Origin: Clostridiales bacterium | GTDB taxonomy: Bacteria > Bacillota > Clostridia > Oscillospirales > Oscillospiraceae | Length of the DNA: 64,000 bases | Direction of reading: 5' to 3' | Assembly (NCBI GenBank): GCA_012719035.1 | Contig: JAAYBD010000023.1 | Coordinates: 1-64,000 of the forward strand | In this document: piece by piece, positions 18,244-26,714 of the stretch | Numbering within the stretch: position 1 is the first letter of the stretch | Layout: every line of letters begins with the position of its first letter | Position numbers and translations under genes: made by a program | The notes under the pieces: model-generated | Databases searched by the model: none | What the model was told of the DNA's origin: nothing | Seen by the model: only the letters and a program-made list of their open reading frames with translations

Positions 18244-18888
18244 ATGACGAAAGAAGAAATCCTTGCGATTTGTGACCATACCGTTTTACGCCCCGATGCA
18301 GATTTTGATGAGATTGCCGAAAATTGCAGACTCGCAATGAAATATAACTGCGCATCCATGTGCCTCCCGCCTTGTCATGTTTATGAGGCAAAGAAGCTAT
18401 GCGGCGATAAGCTGAAAATATGCACCGTAGTAGGTTTCCCCAACGGATATAATGATACCGCAACAAAGGTTTTTGAAGCGAAGCATCTTATAGAGGAGGG
18501 CGCTGATGAAATCGACGTAGTCATAAACCTCGCTTGGGCATGCGCCGGAATGTACGGTGAAGTCGAAGATGAACTGAAACAGATAAGAAAGGCAACTGAG
18601 GGATACATTCTCAAAGTCATTGTCGAAACCTGCCGCCTTACAGAGCCTGTTCTGCGTGAGATATGCAAAGTTGTTTCCCGCTCGGGCGCCGATTTCATAA
18701 AGACTTCAACCGGATTTGCAGAACGCGGCGCCACTGTTGAGGATATCCTAATCATGCGCAAAGAGTGTGCACCCGAAACAAAAATCAAGGCGGCAGGCGG
18801 AATAAGCAGCTTTGATGACGCTGAAAAAATGATAGCAGCGGGTGCAGACCGGCTCGGCACAAGCAGGCTCGTTAAGCTTATGCTTTAG
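18244..18888 (+). CDS. deoC: Deoxyribose-phosphate aldolase
   Basis: DeoC splits 2-deoxyribose 5-phosphate to acetaldehyde and glyceraldehyde 3-phosphate in deoxynucleoside salvage. The 214-residue protein has CDHTVLRPDA, the catalytic region LKVIVETCRL, the Schiff-base Lys in FIKTSTGF and the second active Lys in KIKAAGGI. An AGGAGTG site precedes the ATG. It stands alone without other deo genes and is divergent from the GH13 gene. Confidence 0.95.
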   Translation: MTKEEILAICDHTVLRPDADFDEIAENCRLAMKYNCASMCLPPCHVYEAKKLCGDKLKICTVVGFPNGYNDTATKVFEAKHLIEEGADEIDVVINLAWACAGMYGEVEDELKQIRKATEGYILKVIVETCRLTEPVLREICKVVSRSGADFIKTSTGFAERGATVEDILIMRKECAPETKIKAAGGISSFDDAEKMIAAGADRLGTSRLVKLML

Positions 18889-18924
18889 AAGAAGCCGATT
18901 ATTAAAAGGAAAATAAAAAATAGC

Positions 18925-18953
18925 TTGACATATTTTAAAATCACTGCTATAAT
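18925..18953 (+). promoter_or_regulatory. Consensus promoter of the infC-rpmI-rplT operon
   Basis: TTGACA at 18925-18930 and TATAAT at 18948-18953 are exact consensus hexamers 17 bases apart. A strong promoter is expected for a ribosomal protein operon. Confidence 0.92.
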
Positions 18954-18959
18954 ACAACA

Positions 18960-19126
18960 GTTAGAACAAAGTAGGTTCGGTCGGTATCCGTCCTCACCCC
19001 GCCACAATGGTGCGTCAGGGTTAATAAAACCACATTGAGCCATAGGCTATTTATGTGTATTTTATGCGGGTGCCTTTGCATCCGCATTTACTTTTTTAGG
19101 GCTTTTTGCCCTTCCTATTTATGCTT
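18960..19126 (+). promoter_or_regulatory. infC operon leader, probable L20 autoregulatory attenuator
   Basis: About 170 bases of untranslated leader lie between the promoter and infC. In Firmicutes this position holds the L20 leader, where ribosomal protein L20 binds and causes premature termination. A 10-bp hairpin (ATGCGGGTGC at 19064-19073 with GCATCCGCAT at 19078-19087, one G-U pair) followed by TTACTTTTTT fits the attenuator terminator. A smaller AGGGC/GCCCT hairpin follows at 19098-19112. The L20-binding part is inferred from position and not from a matched consensus. Confidence 0.7.
19064..19097 (+). terminator. Attenuator terminator in the infC leader
   Basis: A 10-bp stem with a 4-base loop is followed by a T-rich tract, 44 bases before the infC start. 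It should end a fraction of transcripts before the operon. Confidence 0.75.
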
Positions 19127-19140
19127 GGAGGTGTCCTAAT

Positions 19141-19665
19141 ATCGCGAACATAGCTCATCAGATCAACGAGGAAATACTCGATAAGGAAATCCGTCTCATA
19201 GGTGACACCGGGGAACAGCTCGGTATAATGTCAGTTAAGGCTGCATTAGAGATTGCCATGGAGAAAGACCTTGACTTGGTCAAGATCGCTCCTGGTTCAA
19301 CCCCGCCTGTCTGTAAAATAATGGACTATGGTAAATTCCGTTTCGAGCAATCGAAGAAAGAAAAGGAAGCCAAGAAAAACCAGCACATAGTTGAGGTTAA
19401 GGAAATCCGCATGTCACCGGGTATTGGCGAGAACGATTTTAATGTGAAACTGAAAAATGCACAGAAGTTTATTCACGACGGTGACCGCGTGAAGGTTTCC
19501 GTACGCTTTAGAGGCAGAGAAATGGCCCACACCAATCTGGGCGAGATTCTGCTTAGAGATTTTGCGGAAAAATGTTCTGAAATCGCCGTCCTTGATAAGG
19601 ATCCAAAGCTTGAAGGCCGGAATATGTCTATGTTTCTTTCACCTAAAGCATCATCTAACAAATAA
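19141..19665 (+). CDS. infC: Translation initiation factor IF-3, probable AUC start
   Basis: IF-3 binds the 30S subunit and checks start-codon and initiator-tRNA pairing. The first in-frame ATG (19228) would remove the conserved N-terminal segment. The frame remains good upstream through INEEILDKEIRLIGDTGEQL, typical of IF-3, up to ATC at 19141, which lies 7 bases after GGAGGTG (19127-19133). No ATG, GTG or TTG is in frame there. Rare AUU or AUC starts are known for infC and allow IF-3 to repress its own translation. The full protein is 174 residues, a normal length, and includes PPVCKIMDYGKFRFEQ. Confidence 0.92.
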   Translation: MANIAHQINEEILDKEIRLIGDTGEQLGIMSVKAALEIAMEKDLDLVKIAPGSTPPVCKIMDYGKFRFEQSKKEKEAKKNQHIVEVKEIRMSPGIGENDFNVKLKNAQKFIHDGDRVKVSVRFRGREMAHTNLGEILLRDFAEKCSEIAVLDKDPKLEGRNMSMFLSPKASSNK

Positions 19666-19686
19666 TCATCAAAGGAGTAAACTGAT

Positions 19687-19890
19687 ATGCCCAAGCTTAA
19701 GACACACAGTGGCGCCAAAAAGAGATTCAATCTCACAAAAACCGGTAAGGTCAAACGCGCACACGCTTACAAATCTCATCTGCTTAACGGTCACGGCAAG
19801 ACTACAAAGATAAAAAGACGTCTCCGTCAGGGCACCTATGCTGATGCTACAAATGAGTCTGCGATTAAGCGCATGATTCCTTATAAATAA
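19687..19890 (+). CDS. rpmI: 50S ribosomal protein L35
   Basis: L35 is a small basic protein of the large subunit. The 67-residue protein starts [20 protein letters not shown], the usual L35 N terminus. It sits between infC and rplT in the standard order, with an AAAGGAG site before the ATG. Confidence 0.97.
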   Translation: MPKLKTHSGAKKRFNLTKTGKVKRAHAYKSHLLNGHGKTTKIKRRLRQGTYADATNESAIKRMIPYK

Positions 19891-19904
19891 GGAGGATCTT
19901 AGAA

Positions 19905-20264
19905 ATGGCAAGAATTAAAGGCGCAACTATGACGCGCAAAAGAAGAAATAAAGTCCTTGGTATGGCTAAGGGCTATTGGGGTGCAAAATCTACCCACTAT
20001 AAAATGGCTAATCAGGCAGTTATGAAATCCCTCACATATGCTTATGTCGGACGCAAGCAGAAGAAGAGAGATTTCCGCAAACTGTGGATCACTCGTATTA
20101 GCGCAGCTTGCAAGATGAACGGCATGAACTATTCTACATTTATGCATGGACTTAAGCTTGCTGGCATTGATATGAACAGAAAGATGCTTTCCGAAACCGC
20201 TATTCATAATCCCGAAGCATTTACCGCTCTTACCGAGAAGGCAAAGGCAGCGCTCAATGCATAA
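19905..20264 (+). CDS. rplT: 50S ribosomal protein L20
   Basis: L20 is an early 23S rRNA assembly protein and the expected autorepressor of this operon. The 119-residue protein starts [20 protein letters not shown] and has the family segment [17 protein letters not shown]. It is followed by a strong terminator. Confidence 0.97.
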   Translation: MARIKGATMTRKRRNKVLGMAKGYWGAKSTHYKMANQAVMKSLTYAYVGRKQKKRDFRKLWITRISAACKMNGMNYSTFMHGLKLAGIDMNRKMLSETAIHNPEAFTALTEKAKAALNA

Positions 20265-20300
20265 TGCTGATTCTGTTGAAATCAATTAAGTGTTATTCTT

Positions 20301-20335
20301 AGCGGACAGCATTACGCTGTCCGCTTTCTTTTTTC
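20301..20335 (+). terminator. Terminator of the infC-rpmI-rplT operon
   Basis: AGCGGACAGC (20301-20310) pairs perfectly with GCTGTCCGCT (20316-20325) over a 5-base loop, followed by TTCTTTTTT. Confidence 0.95.
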
Positions 20336-20367
20336 AATTTTGCTGGATGCAGGAGAGAGGGAATTCG

Positions 20368-20934
20368 ATGATAGAATTAACTGTCAGTGAACTGAAAAAC
20401 GCCGTACAAACTCTTAAAGCCGGCGACCGTGTTTTACTTTCGGGAACTGTATACACGGCAAGGGATGCTGCCCACAAACGTATATTTGAGCTTTTGGACA
20501 GGGAAGAGGAACTTCCTTTTGATATACAAGGAGCTGTGATTTATTACACAGGACCGACCCCTGCGCAGAACGGAAGACCTGTCGGCTCCTGCGGACCGAC
20601 GACCTCAATGAGAATGGACAAATTTACTCCGCGCCTGTTGGACATGGGACTTTTGGGCATCATAGGCAAGGGAGAAAGGGAAGACGCGGTATGCGATGCT
20701 CTTATCCGCAACAATGCCGTTTATTTTTGTGCTGTCGGCGGAGCAGGTGCTCTTATGGCAAGCCATGTAACTGAGGCTGAGGAAATCGCGTTTTTTGATT
20801 TAGGCTGTGAGTCCGTAAAGCGCCTGACAGTCGATAAACTACCTCTTACCGTCTGTATAGACTGCTCGGGAGGAAACATTTTCAAAGACGGAAAACAAAA
20901 ATATTTCCATGGAAATAAAAATCTAACAGACTGA
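20368..20934 (+). CDS. Class I fumarate hydratase, beta subunit (C-terminal type)
   Basis: This is the beta chain or C-terminal domain of an iron-sulfur fumarase or tartrate dehydratase, which hydrates fumarate to malate. The 188-residue protein has VLLSGTVYTARDAAHKRI, the IYYTGPTP loop, GSCGPTTSMRMD and GKG, typical of the family. AGGAGAGAGG precedes ATG at 20368. The alpha subunit, which carries the 4Fe-4S cluster, is not adjacent or elsewhere in the window; it must be at another locus if the enzyme is active. Just before it is the rplT terminator. Confidence 0.88.
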   Translation: MIELTVSELKNAVQTLKAGDRVLLSGTVYTARDAAHKRIFELLDREEELPFDIQGAVIYYTGPTPAQNGRPVGSCGPTTSMRMDKFTPRLLDMGLLGIIGKGEREDAVCDALIRNNAVYFCAVGGAGALMASHVTEAEEIAFFDLGCESVKRLTVDKLPLTVCIDCSGGNIFKDGKQKYFHGNKNLTD

Positions 20935-20952
20935 CGCGAAAGGCTTTCCCAA

Positions 20953-21582
20953 ATGAAGAATATTCTTATCGGTATCCCGCTTGCAATAATCGTAATCCTT
21001 TTTACTACTGCACTCGGACTTGCCTTTATTCATATAACGGATATCCCTTATATAATTGATATAGAAAATCTCGGAATATGCGAAAAAACCGGTCTTTCCC
21101 GCGGGGAAATACTTTTGAACTATAATGCTGCAATGAACTATCTGTCGCCTTTCTCAAGCGAAAACTTTGCTTTACCCACATTGAGATATTCTAAATTGGG
21201 CATATATCATTTTGCTCAATGCAAGACATTGTTTAATACTGTGTATCTTGCGGGTCTTTTCTCTGCAATTTTTCTGATAATGCTAACGATAAAAAAGGTG
21301 CTTTCCAGAAGAACGCTTTGGATATCCGGCATATCTGTTCTAATCATTCCCGCTTTGCTGATAACTGCTATGTCAATTAATTTTGACAGAGCTTTTACGT
21401 TTTTTCATTCTATATTTTTTGATGGTACGACATGGCTGTTTAACCCAAAAGTCGACCAAATCATCAACATTTTGCCAATGACTTTCTTTATGCACTGCGC
21501 TTATTTAATCCTGTTTTTTTGGTTCATGGGGGCTGCGGTCATGCTCATTATCAGCTTTTTGAACAAAAAGCATACGGTGTGA
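20953..21582 (+). CDS. DUF1461/TIGR01906-type integral membrane protein
   Basis: This 209-residue membrane protein matches the TIGR01906 (DUF1461) family of unknown function. It has an N-terminal membrane helix, an outer loop with LNYNAAMNYLSPF and the family patterns RAFTFFHSIFF and INILPMTFFMHCAY, and three further membrane helices. It begins 18 bases after the fumarase beta stop and may be cotranscribed. No catalytic role is known to me. Confidence 0.8.
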   Translation: MKNILIGIPLAIIVILFTTALGLAFIHITDIPYIIDIENLGICEKTGLSRGEILLNYNAAMNYLSPFSSENFALPTLRYSKLGIYHFAQCKTLFNTVYLAGLFSAIFLIMLTIKKVLSRRTLWISGISVLIIPALLITAMSINFDRAFTFFHSIFFDGTTWLFNPKVDQIINILPMTFFMHCAYLILFFWFMGAAVMLIISFLNKKHTV

Positions 21583-21678
21583 GAAGTTATTAGATGTTTG
21601 ATTTCTAAAATTGGTACTATAATGGAACATTCAGCCACAGCTTTCGTCTTAACACCAAAATGATTGGAGGCGCTCGCA

Positions 21679-22713
21679 GTGAAAAAATATGCGTCTATGA
21701 CCGTTTTGTATGCCTTGTCGCATTTTATTGTAGATTTTTCCTGTGCTTATTTGATTTTTAGTATATTGTCAGACAACGGACAATGGCTCAAGTGTCTGCT
21801 TACATATAATTTCTTTGCCTTTGCTATGCAAATGCCGCTTGGACTCCTTGCAGATAAGTTTGACCGGAACCGTTTTTTTGCGGCATCGGGCTGTATTTTA
21901 ATACTTATTTCTCCGTTCCTTGATAATAATGCCATAATGCTCAGCAGTGTCGCGGGTTTAGGCAACGCACTTTTCCATATTGGCGCCGGAAGGGATGTAT
22001 TGTGCGGGGCAAGACAGAGATTCTCTGCTCTTGGTCTGTTTGTCTCGCCAGGAGCTATAGGACTTTACCTCGGAATCCTTTTGGGAAAAATGGATGCTCT
22101 GCCGATATTTGCTATTTTAGGCGCCTTGTTGATTGTTTCTGCTGTGATATTAATTATCATACCCATGCTGTATGATAAAGACAGAATAACATCACCCCCG
22201 ATAGAAATATCTCTGAACGGCGGAAGAAAAACCGCATTCATGCTCCTTTGCCTGTTTTTGGTTGTATGCCTGCGTTCCTATGTGGGGATGACATTGTCCT
22301 TTCCATGGAAAGGAGAAGGAAGCTTTGCGCTTATTCTTGCAGTATCGGTTGTGCTTGGCAAAGCCTCCGGAGGATTTTTGGCAGACCGCTTTGGCGCTAT
22401 ACCTGTTTCAATTGCAACACTGGGTGTTTGCACGCTGCTTTTGTTTTTTTATAAAATACCCCTTTGCGGTATACTTGCCGTTTTGCTCTTCAATATGACT
22501 ATGCCTATAACACTCGGAGCCGTAACAAAGATTTTCCCTTCCGCTATGGGTTTTGGTTTCGGACTTTTAACCTTTGCCCTGTTTCTGGGCTTTCTGCCCG
22601 TTTTGACAGGTGCAGCAAATATATTGGCACTTCCATACGGATTTTCAGCGGCGTGCATCTTTTCGGCCTGCTTGCTGTATATTGGTTTGAAGGAGCCGGA
22701 GTATGCAGATTGA
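21679..22713 (+). CDS. Major facilitator superfamily transporter
   Basis: This is a 344-residue MFS-like permease with about eleven hydrophobic segments, including the LADKFDRNRFF and ADRFGAIPVS loops that correspond to the MFS motif A between helices 2 and 3 of each half. The frame opens at a TTG at 21664, but GGAGGCG between that codon and GTG at 21679 makes the GTG the likely start. It is shorter than the usual 400 residues and the substrate is unknown. It overlaps the next gene by 11 bases. Confidence 0.8.
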   Translation: MKKYASMTVLYALSHFIVDFSCAYLIFSILSDNGQWLKCLLTYNFFAFAMQMPLGLLADKFDRNRFFAASGCILILISPFLDNNAIMLSSVAGLGNALFHIGAGRDVLCGARQRFSALGLFVSPGAIGLYLGILLGKMDALPIFAILGALLIVSAVILIIIPMLYDKDRITSPPIEISLNGGRKTAFMLLCLFLVVCLRSYVGMTLSFPWKGEGSFALILAVSVVLGKASGGFLADRFGAIPVSIATLGVCTLLLFFYKIPLCGILAVLLFNMTMPITLGAVTKIFPSAMGFGFGLLTFALFLGFLPVLTGAANILALPYGFSAACIFSACLLYIGLKEPEYAD

Positions 22714-23050
22714 TTTCTTTATGACCTTATTGATTTCTCTCGGGCTGACTCTTGCATTTGAATTAGCCTTCTGTCTGCTTTTCAAGGTTAGGGGATTCTA
22801 CGATATCATACTTGTTATTCTTGTGAATGTCTTCACGAATCCGCCGGTTGTATTTACTCATAACATACTGCAGCGGAGCACCGCTTTGCCTCCGGTCGTG
22901 ATAGTGCTTGTACTTGAGACTGCGGTAATCGTAATTGAAGGCTTTTGCTATAAATTTTATGCCAGGAGTATAAAGCATCCATTTTGGATATCAATAGGCG
23001 CAAACATGTTTTCGTATTTTGCGGGACTTCTTACCTTAAATATCATATAG
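22703..23050 (+). CDS. Small integral membrane protein of unknown function
   Basis: I do not recognise this 115-residue protein. It has about four hydrophobic helices and a conserved-looking central loop, VNVFTNPPVVFTHNI. It starts inside the MFS gene with AAGGAG 7 bases upstream, so it is translationally coupled to it. A secreted membrane-anchored protein follows 11 bases after its stop. The three genes look like one functional group. Confidence 0.75.
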   Translation: MQIDFFMTLLISLGLTLAFELAFCLLFKVRGFYDIILVILVNVFTNPPVVFTHNILQRSTALPPVVIVLVLETAVIVIEGFCYKFYARSIKHPFWISIGANMFSYFAGLLTLNII

Positions 23051-23061
23051 GAGTGCTGATA

Positions 23062-23892
23062 ATGGGAAAAAAACCTATCAAAAAAATTACACATCTTATA
23101 TTTGCCTGCGCACTGCTCATATCTTTATTAAGCGGTTTCGCAATTGCCGATGTAATTTGGGAACCGCCGGATGACTTTTATATGTCTCATGCAAATGAAT
23201 GCCAGTATGTAAACAGAAGCTTTTATGCCAATGGCAAGAATGGGTATCTTGAGATTTTTTCAAAACCCGGCGGCATAAGCCTTGGCTTTTCGGAAAACGG
23301 GGAGATATATCACGTGCAGTTCAGTTACAAGCTTGGCGATGAAGACTGGGGAGTGCTTGAATATTCCGAAAGCGGCGACAAGCTTGTTCCAAGGGACGAT
23401 GGCGACTATAAAACCGGCTGGATAAAATTAAGCGATACGGTTTTGAAATATGATTACCTCAGCTTTGAAGAAGAACATAAGCTTGAGTATAAGCCCTATG
23501 ACGGAGACTATTCCGAATTGTCAGGCATTAAAAATATAGTTATATGGACCTTTCCGCGCTCCGGTGAAAATTGCGGTACGCTTGATGAAATAGATAATAA
23601 CTTCACCGTAGAATCGGTCTACACAGATTCGGATGGACTTAAATGGGGATATATAAGCTATTATTACGGTCATAAAAACTTTTGGGTTTGTCTTTCTGAC
23701 CCCCAAAACTTTAGTATTGCAGCAGCAGATATAGAGATACCGCCGATGCATACCCCGGACCCCGGATTTGTTCCGCGTTCTTCTTCAAAGGACATGACAA
23801 AGACAATAATAATCTGTATTTCAAGCGTAGTTTTGATAACGGCTGTACTTATTGTAATTCTTGGTAAAAAGAAAATAAAAGCAGCAAAATAG
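23062..23892 (+). CDS. Exported C-terminally anchored protein of unknown function
   Basis: I do not recognise the family. The 276-residue protein has a signal sequence (KKPIKKITHLIFACALLISL, cleavage near AIA), an acidic extracellular domain rich in Trp and Tyr, a short Pro-rich linker and a single C-terminal membrane helix (about 249-269) with a KKKIKAAK tail inside. The extracellular part has short repeats with GYISYYYGHKNFWVCLSD, reminiscent of SH3-like or surface-binding modules, but this is uncertain. AGGAG overlaps the stop of the preceding gene, and the ATG at 23062 is chosen over an upstream one. Confidence 0.75.
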   Translation: MGKKPIKKITHLIFACALLISLLSGFAIADVIWEPPDDFYMSHANECQYVNRSFYANGKNGYLEIFSKPGGISLGFSENGEIYHVQFSYKLGDEDWGVLEYSESGDKLVPRDDGDYKTGWIKLSDTVLKYDYLSFEEEHKLEYKPYDGDYSELSGIKNIVIWTFPRSGENCGTLDEIDNNFTVESVYTDSDGLKWGYISYYYGHKNFWVCLSDPQNFSIAAADIEIPPMHTPDPGFVPRSSSKDMTKTIIICISSVVLITAVLIVILGKKKIKAAK

Positions 23893-23896
23893 AAGG

Positions 23897-23939
23897 CGAT
23901 ATCCGCAGAAGCACTTTTCTTCTGCGGATATCGTTTTTT
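23897..23939 (+). terminator. Terminator after the MFS/anchored-protein operon
   Basis: A perfect 15-bp stem (CGATATCCGCAGAAG at 23897-23911 with its complement at 23919-23933) is followed by TTTTTT. Confidence 0.95.
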
Positions 23940-23962
23940 GCTGATAAAAATCAAACAGCGTA

Positions 23963-23991
23963 TTGACAATTTACTATAGGGGTGATATGAT
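23963..23991 (+). promoter_or_regulatory. Promoter of the feo operon
   Basis: TTGACA at 23963-23968 and TATGAT at 23986-23991 are 17 bases apart, about 70 bases before feoA. Confidence 0.85.
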
Positions 23992-23999
23992 TCAAATAG

Positions 24000-24017
24000 A
24001 GTTAGACGGCTCTAACT
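24000..24017 (+). promoter_or_regulatory. Palindrome at the feo transcription start, candidate metal-regulator operator
   Basis: AGTTAGA and TCTAACT form a perfect 7-bp inverted repeat around CGGC, a few bases downstream of the -10 box. The TTAGA/TCTAA arms resemble sites of DtxR/IdeR/MntR-type metalloregulators. Binding here would block transcription when iron is sufficient; that is inference. Confidence 0.5.
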
Positions 24018-24063
24018 GTTTGTTAGCAAATTAATAAAACACAGCAAAAGTGGGAGAAAAATT

Positions 24064-24285
24064 ATGAAAACGCTTAGAAATGTGAGAGTAGGCGGAAGAG
24101 CAAAGGTTGTCAAGCTGCACGGCGAAGGGGCTGTAAGAAGACGCATAATGGACATGGGTGTTACAAAAGGTGCGGAGATATATGTAAGAAAGGTAGCACC
24201 GCTTGGGGACCCCATTGAAATAACGGTCAGAGGATACGAACTGTCCGTCAGAAAATCTGACGCAGATATGATCGAGGTTCAGTGA
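24064..24285 (+). CDS. feoA: Ferrous iron transport protein A
   Basis: FeoA is a small SH3-like cytosolic protein that supports FeoB iron(II) uptake. The 73-residue protein has the family segments GGRAKVVKLHGEGAVRRRIMDMGVTKGAEI and RGYELSVRKSDADMIEV in its second half. It lies 59 bases before feoB; a small CGATTAG/CTAATCG hairpin at 24304-24323 lies between them. Confidence 0.93.
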   Translation: MKTLRNVRVGGRAKVVKLHGEGAVRRRIMDMGVTKGAEIYVRKVAPLGDPIEITVRGYELSVRKSDADMIEVQ

Positions 24286-24344
24286 GGACTTTTCTTTGCA
24301 CTGCGATTAGGCATCTCTAATCGTAAGTTTGTAGGAGGATAATT

Positions 24345-26477
24345 ATGAGTCTTAAAATCGCGCTCGCCGGAAACCCCAACTCCGGTAAGACAACCATGTT
24401 CAATACGCTGACCGGCAGCAATCAATATGTAGGCAACTGGCCGGGAGTAACCGTAGAGAAAAAAGAGGGCAAGCTGAAATCCGATAAGAATGTAATTTTA
24501 CAGGATTTGCCGGGGATATACTCTTTGTCGCCGTATACTCTTGAGGAAGTTGTTACAAGGAACTATCTCGTCAATGATAAACCGGATGCGATTATAAATA
24601 TAATAGACGCAAGCAACATCGAACGAAATCTTTATCTTACTACCCAGCTTATAGAGCTTGGGATACCGGTTGTAATTGCGCTGAATATGATAGACATAGT
24701 CCGCAAAAACGGCGACACTATAGATTTGGATAAGTTAAGCAAGGCTTTGGGCTGCAAGGTTTTTGAAACTTCGGCATTAAAGGGCGAGGGTCTTTCGGAA
24801 GCCGCCGCCTATGCTGTTAAAATTGCTACAGACGGCAGTGCCTCAAAGAATCCGCCTATATTTCGGGGAAACGTTGAACACGCAATCGCGCATATAGAGG
24901 AATCACTTGAAAACAGGGTTCCGGAACGCTATCTCAGATGGTATGCGGTCAAGGTCTTTGAAAGGGATCAGGAGGTACTAAGGGAGCTTGCCCTTGATAA
25001 AGAGGAATGGGAGCACATAGACGGACATATAAAAGACTGCGAAGAAGAATTGGATGACGACGCGGAAAGCATCATCACTATCGAGCGTTATGACTACATA
25101 GGGAATCTTGTATCCTCCTGTGTAAATAAACTAAATAAATCAGGCACTACACGCTCTGACAAGATAGATGCCATCGTAACAAACCGTTTTCTTGCCCTGC
25201 CGATTTTTGGGGCTGTTATGTTCTTTGTTTATTACATATCTATCAGCACCTTGGGAAGCTGGGCGGCGGATTGGATAAACGAGACATTGTTTGCTGATTT
25301 GATTAGTGCCAATCTTGCGGAATGGTTTGTAAGCATAAATGTCGCACCATGGCTTTCCGGTCTCGTGATCAATGGTATAATAAGCGGTGTCGGAGCAGTT
25401 CTCGGATTTTTGCCGCAAATGATAATTCTGTTCCTCATGCTTTCTATACTTGAGGATATCGGCTATATGTCGAGAATAGCTTTTATTATGGACAAAGTTT
25501 TTCGCAGGTTCGGGCTTTCGGGGAAGAGCTTTATCCCTATGCTCATAGGCTCGGGCTGCTCTGTTCCCGGCATAATGGCGTCACGAACGATAGAAAACGA
25601 GCGTGACCGCCGAATGACTATAATGACCACTTCATTTATACCCTGCGGCGCCAAAATGCCCTTTGTAGGTCTTATTGCGGGTGCTTTGTTCGGGGATTCA
25701 GGCTGGATAGCTACATCCGCATATTTTATCGGTGTTGCGGCTGTTGTAATATCGGGCATACTTCTAAAAAAGACAAAGGCGTTTGCCGGTGACGAAGCCC
25801 CGTTCGTTATGGAGCTTCCGCCATACCACGCACCGTTGGGAAAAAATGTTTTCCGCGCTACTTGGGAACGTTCATCATCTTTTGTTAAAAAAGCGGGAAC
25901 ACTTATTCTGGCATCCTCCGTTATTTTGTGGTTCCTCCAGGCATTCAGCTTGTCAGGCGGATTATTCCATATGACAAGCGACAACAACACAAGCCTGCTT
26001 GCATATCTCGGGCGCTCTATCGCTCCTATCTTCGCTCCTTTGGGATTTGGGCATTGGCAGGCGGCAGTCGCAAGTCTTACGGGACTTCTTGCAAAAGAGA
26101 ATATAGTGGCAACCTTCGGAATCCTATACGGATATGTGGACGTTTCCGCCAACGGCAGCCAGTATTGGCCCAAGCTCGCTCAGGATTTCACAGCCCTCTC
26201 AGCTTACAGCTTTATGATATTTAATCTTCTCTGTGCTCCATGCTTTGCCGCCATGGGAGCTATCAGACGGGAGATGAACAATAAAAACTGGACTTTGATC
26301 GCAATCGGATATCTCTGTGTATTCGCATATGTCATATGTCTTATTGTAAATCAGCTCGGACTTCTCATTATGGGCGGGAGCTTCGGAGTATGGACCGCGG
26401 TAGCTCTAATTCTTCTTGCCGGTTTGATTTATCTTGTAGTACGTAAAAATCCTTATGTTAAGAGCGGCGTTAAGTAG
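24345..26477 (+). CDS. feoB: Ferrous iron transporter B
   Basis: FeoB is the membrane iron(II) transporter with an N-terminal GTPase. The 710-residue protein has G1 GNPNSGKTT (9-17), G3 DLPG, G4 NMID, a helical GDI-like region to about 270, then the membrane part with the Gate motifs, including IGSGCSVPGIMASRT and TSFIPCGAKMPFVGLIAG with the pore Cys residues. AGGAGG precedes the ATG. It is cotranscribed with feoA and a Cys-rich partner. Confidence 0.97.
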   Translation: MSLKIALAGNPNSGKTTMFNTLTGSNQYVGNWPGVTVEKKEGKLKSDKNVILQDLPGIYSLSPYTLEEVVTRNYLVNDKPDAIINIIDASNIERNLYLTTQLIELGIPVVIALNMIDIVRKNGDTIDLDKLSKALGCKVFETSALKGEGLSEAAAYAVKIATDGSASKNPPIFRGNVEHAIAHIEESLENRVPERYLRWYAVKVFERDQEVLRELALDKEEWEHIDGHIKDCEEELDDDAESIITIERYDYIGNLVSSCVNKLNKSGTTRSDKIDAIVTNRFLALPIFGAVMFFVYYISISTLGSWAADWINETLFADLISANLAEWFVSINVAPWLSGLVINGIISGVGAVLGFLPQMIILFLMLSILEDIGYMSRIAFIMDKVFRRFGLSGKSFIPMLIGSGCSVPGIMASRTIENERDRRMTIMTTSFIPCGAKMPFVGLIAGALFGDSGWIATSAYFIGVAAVVISGILLKKTKAFAGDEAPFVMELPPYHAPLGKNVFRATWERSSSFVKKAGTLILASSVILWFLQAFSLSGGLFHMTSDNNTSLLAYLGRSIAPIFAPLGFGHWQAAVASLTGLLAKENIVATFGILYGYVDVSANGSQYWPKLAQDFTALSAYSFMIFNLLCAPCFAAMGAIRREMNNKNWTLIAIGYLCVFAYVICLIVNQLGLLIMGGSFGVWTAVALILLAGLIYLVVRKNPYVKSGVK

Positions 26478-26487
26478 GTGATTGATT

Positions 26488-26712
26488 ATGCTCGCTTTCA
26501 TTTCGGAAAACTTAGGCACAATAATTGTGGGAGCAGTTGTATTGGCGGTTCTCATACTGGTGGTCATGAAGCTTATACGCGACAAAAGATCGATTACTTG
26601 TTCATGCGGCGACTGTTCGGGATGCGGAAGCTATGGAATATGCAGTATGAATAAAAAAGAGGTCAAAAGCGATATAAAGCCTTCTGAAATCAAAATTAAG
26701 CGAATTAAATGA
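26488..26712 (+). CDS. FeoB-associated Cys-rich membrane protein
   Basis: This 74-residue protein has one membrane helix (about 10-30) and a cytosolic Cys cluster, CSCGDCSGCGSYGIC, followed by a basic tail. It matches the small family that follows feoB in Firmicutes and is thought to take the place of FeoC or to bind metal. The start is the ATG at 26488 and not the TTG two codons upstream. A terminator closes the operon directly after it. Confidence 0.88.
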   Translation: MLAFISENLGTIIVGAVVLAVLILVVMKLIRDKRSITCSCGDCSGCGSYGICSMNKKEVKSDIKPSEIKIKRIK

Positions 26713-26714
26713 AT

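Noticed and set aside
18970-19065. A tRNA-like or other structural RNA gene in the infC leader.
   Set aside because: No cloverleaf or CCA end could be traced. The position and terminator fit an L20-type leader better.
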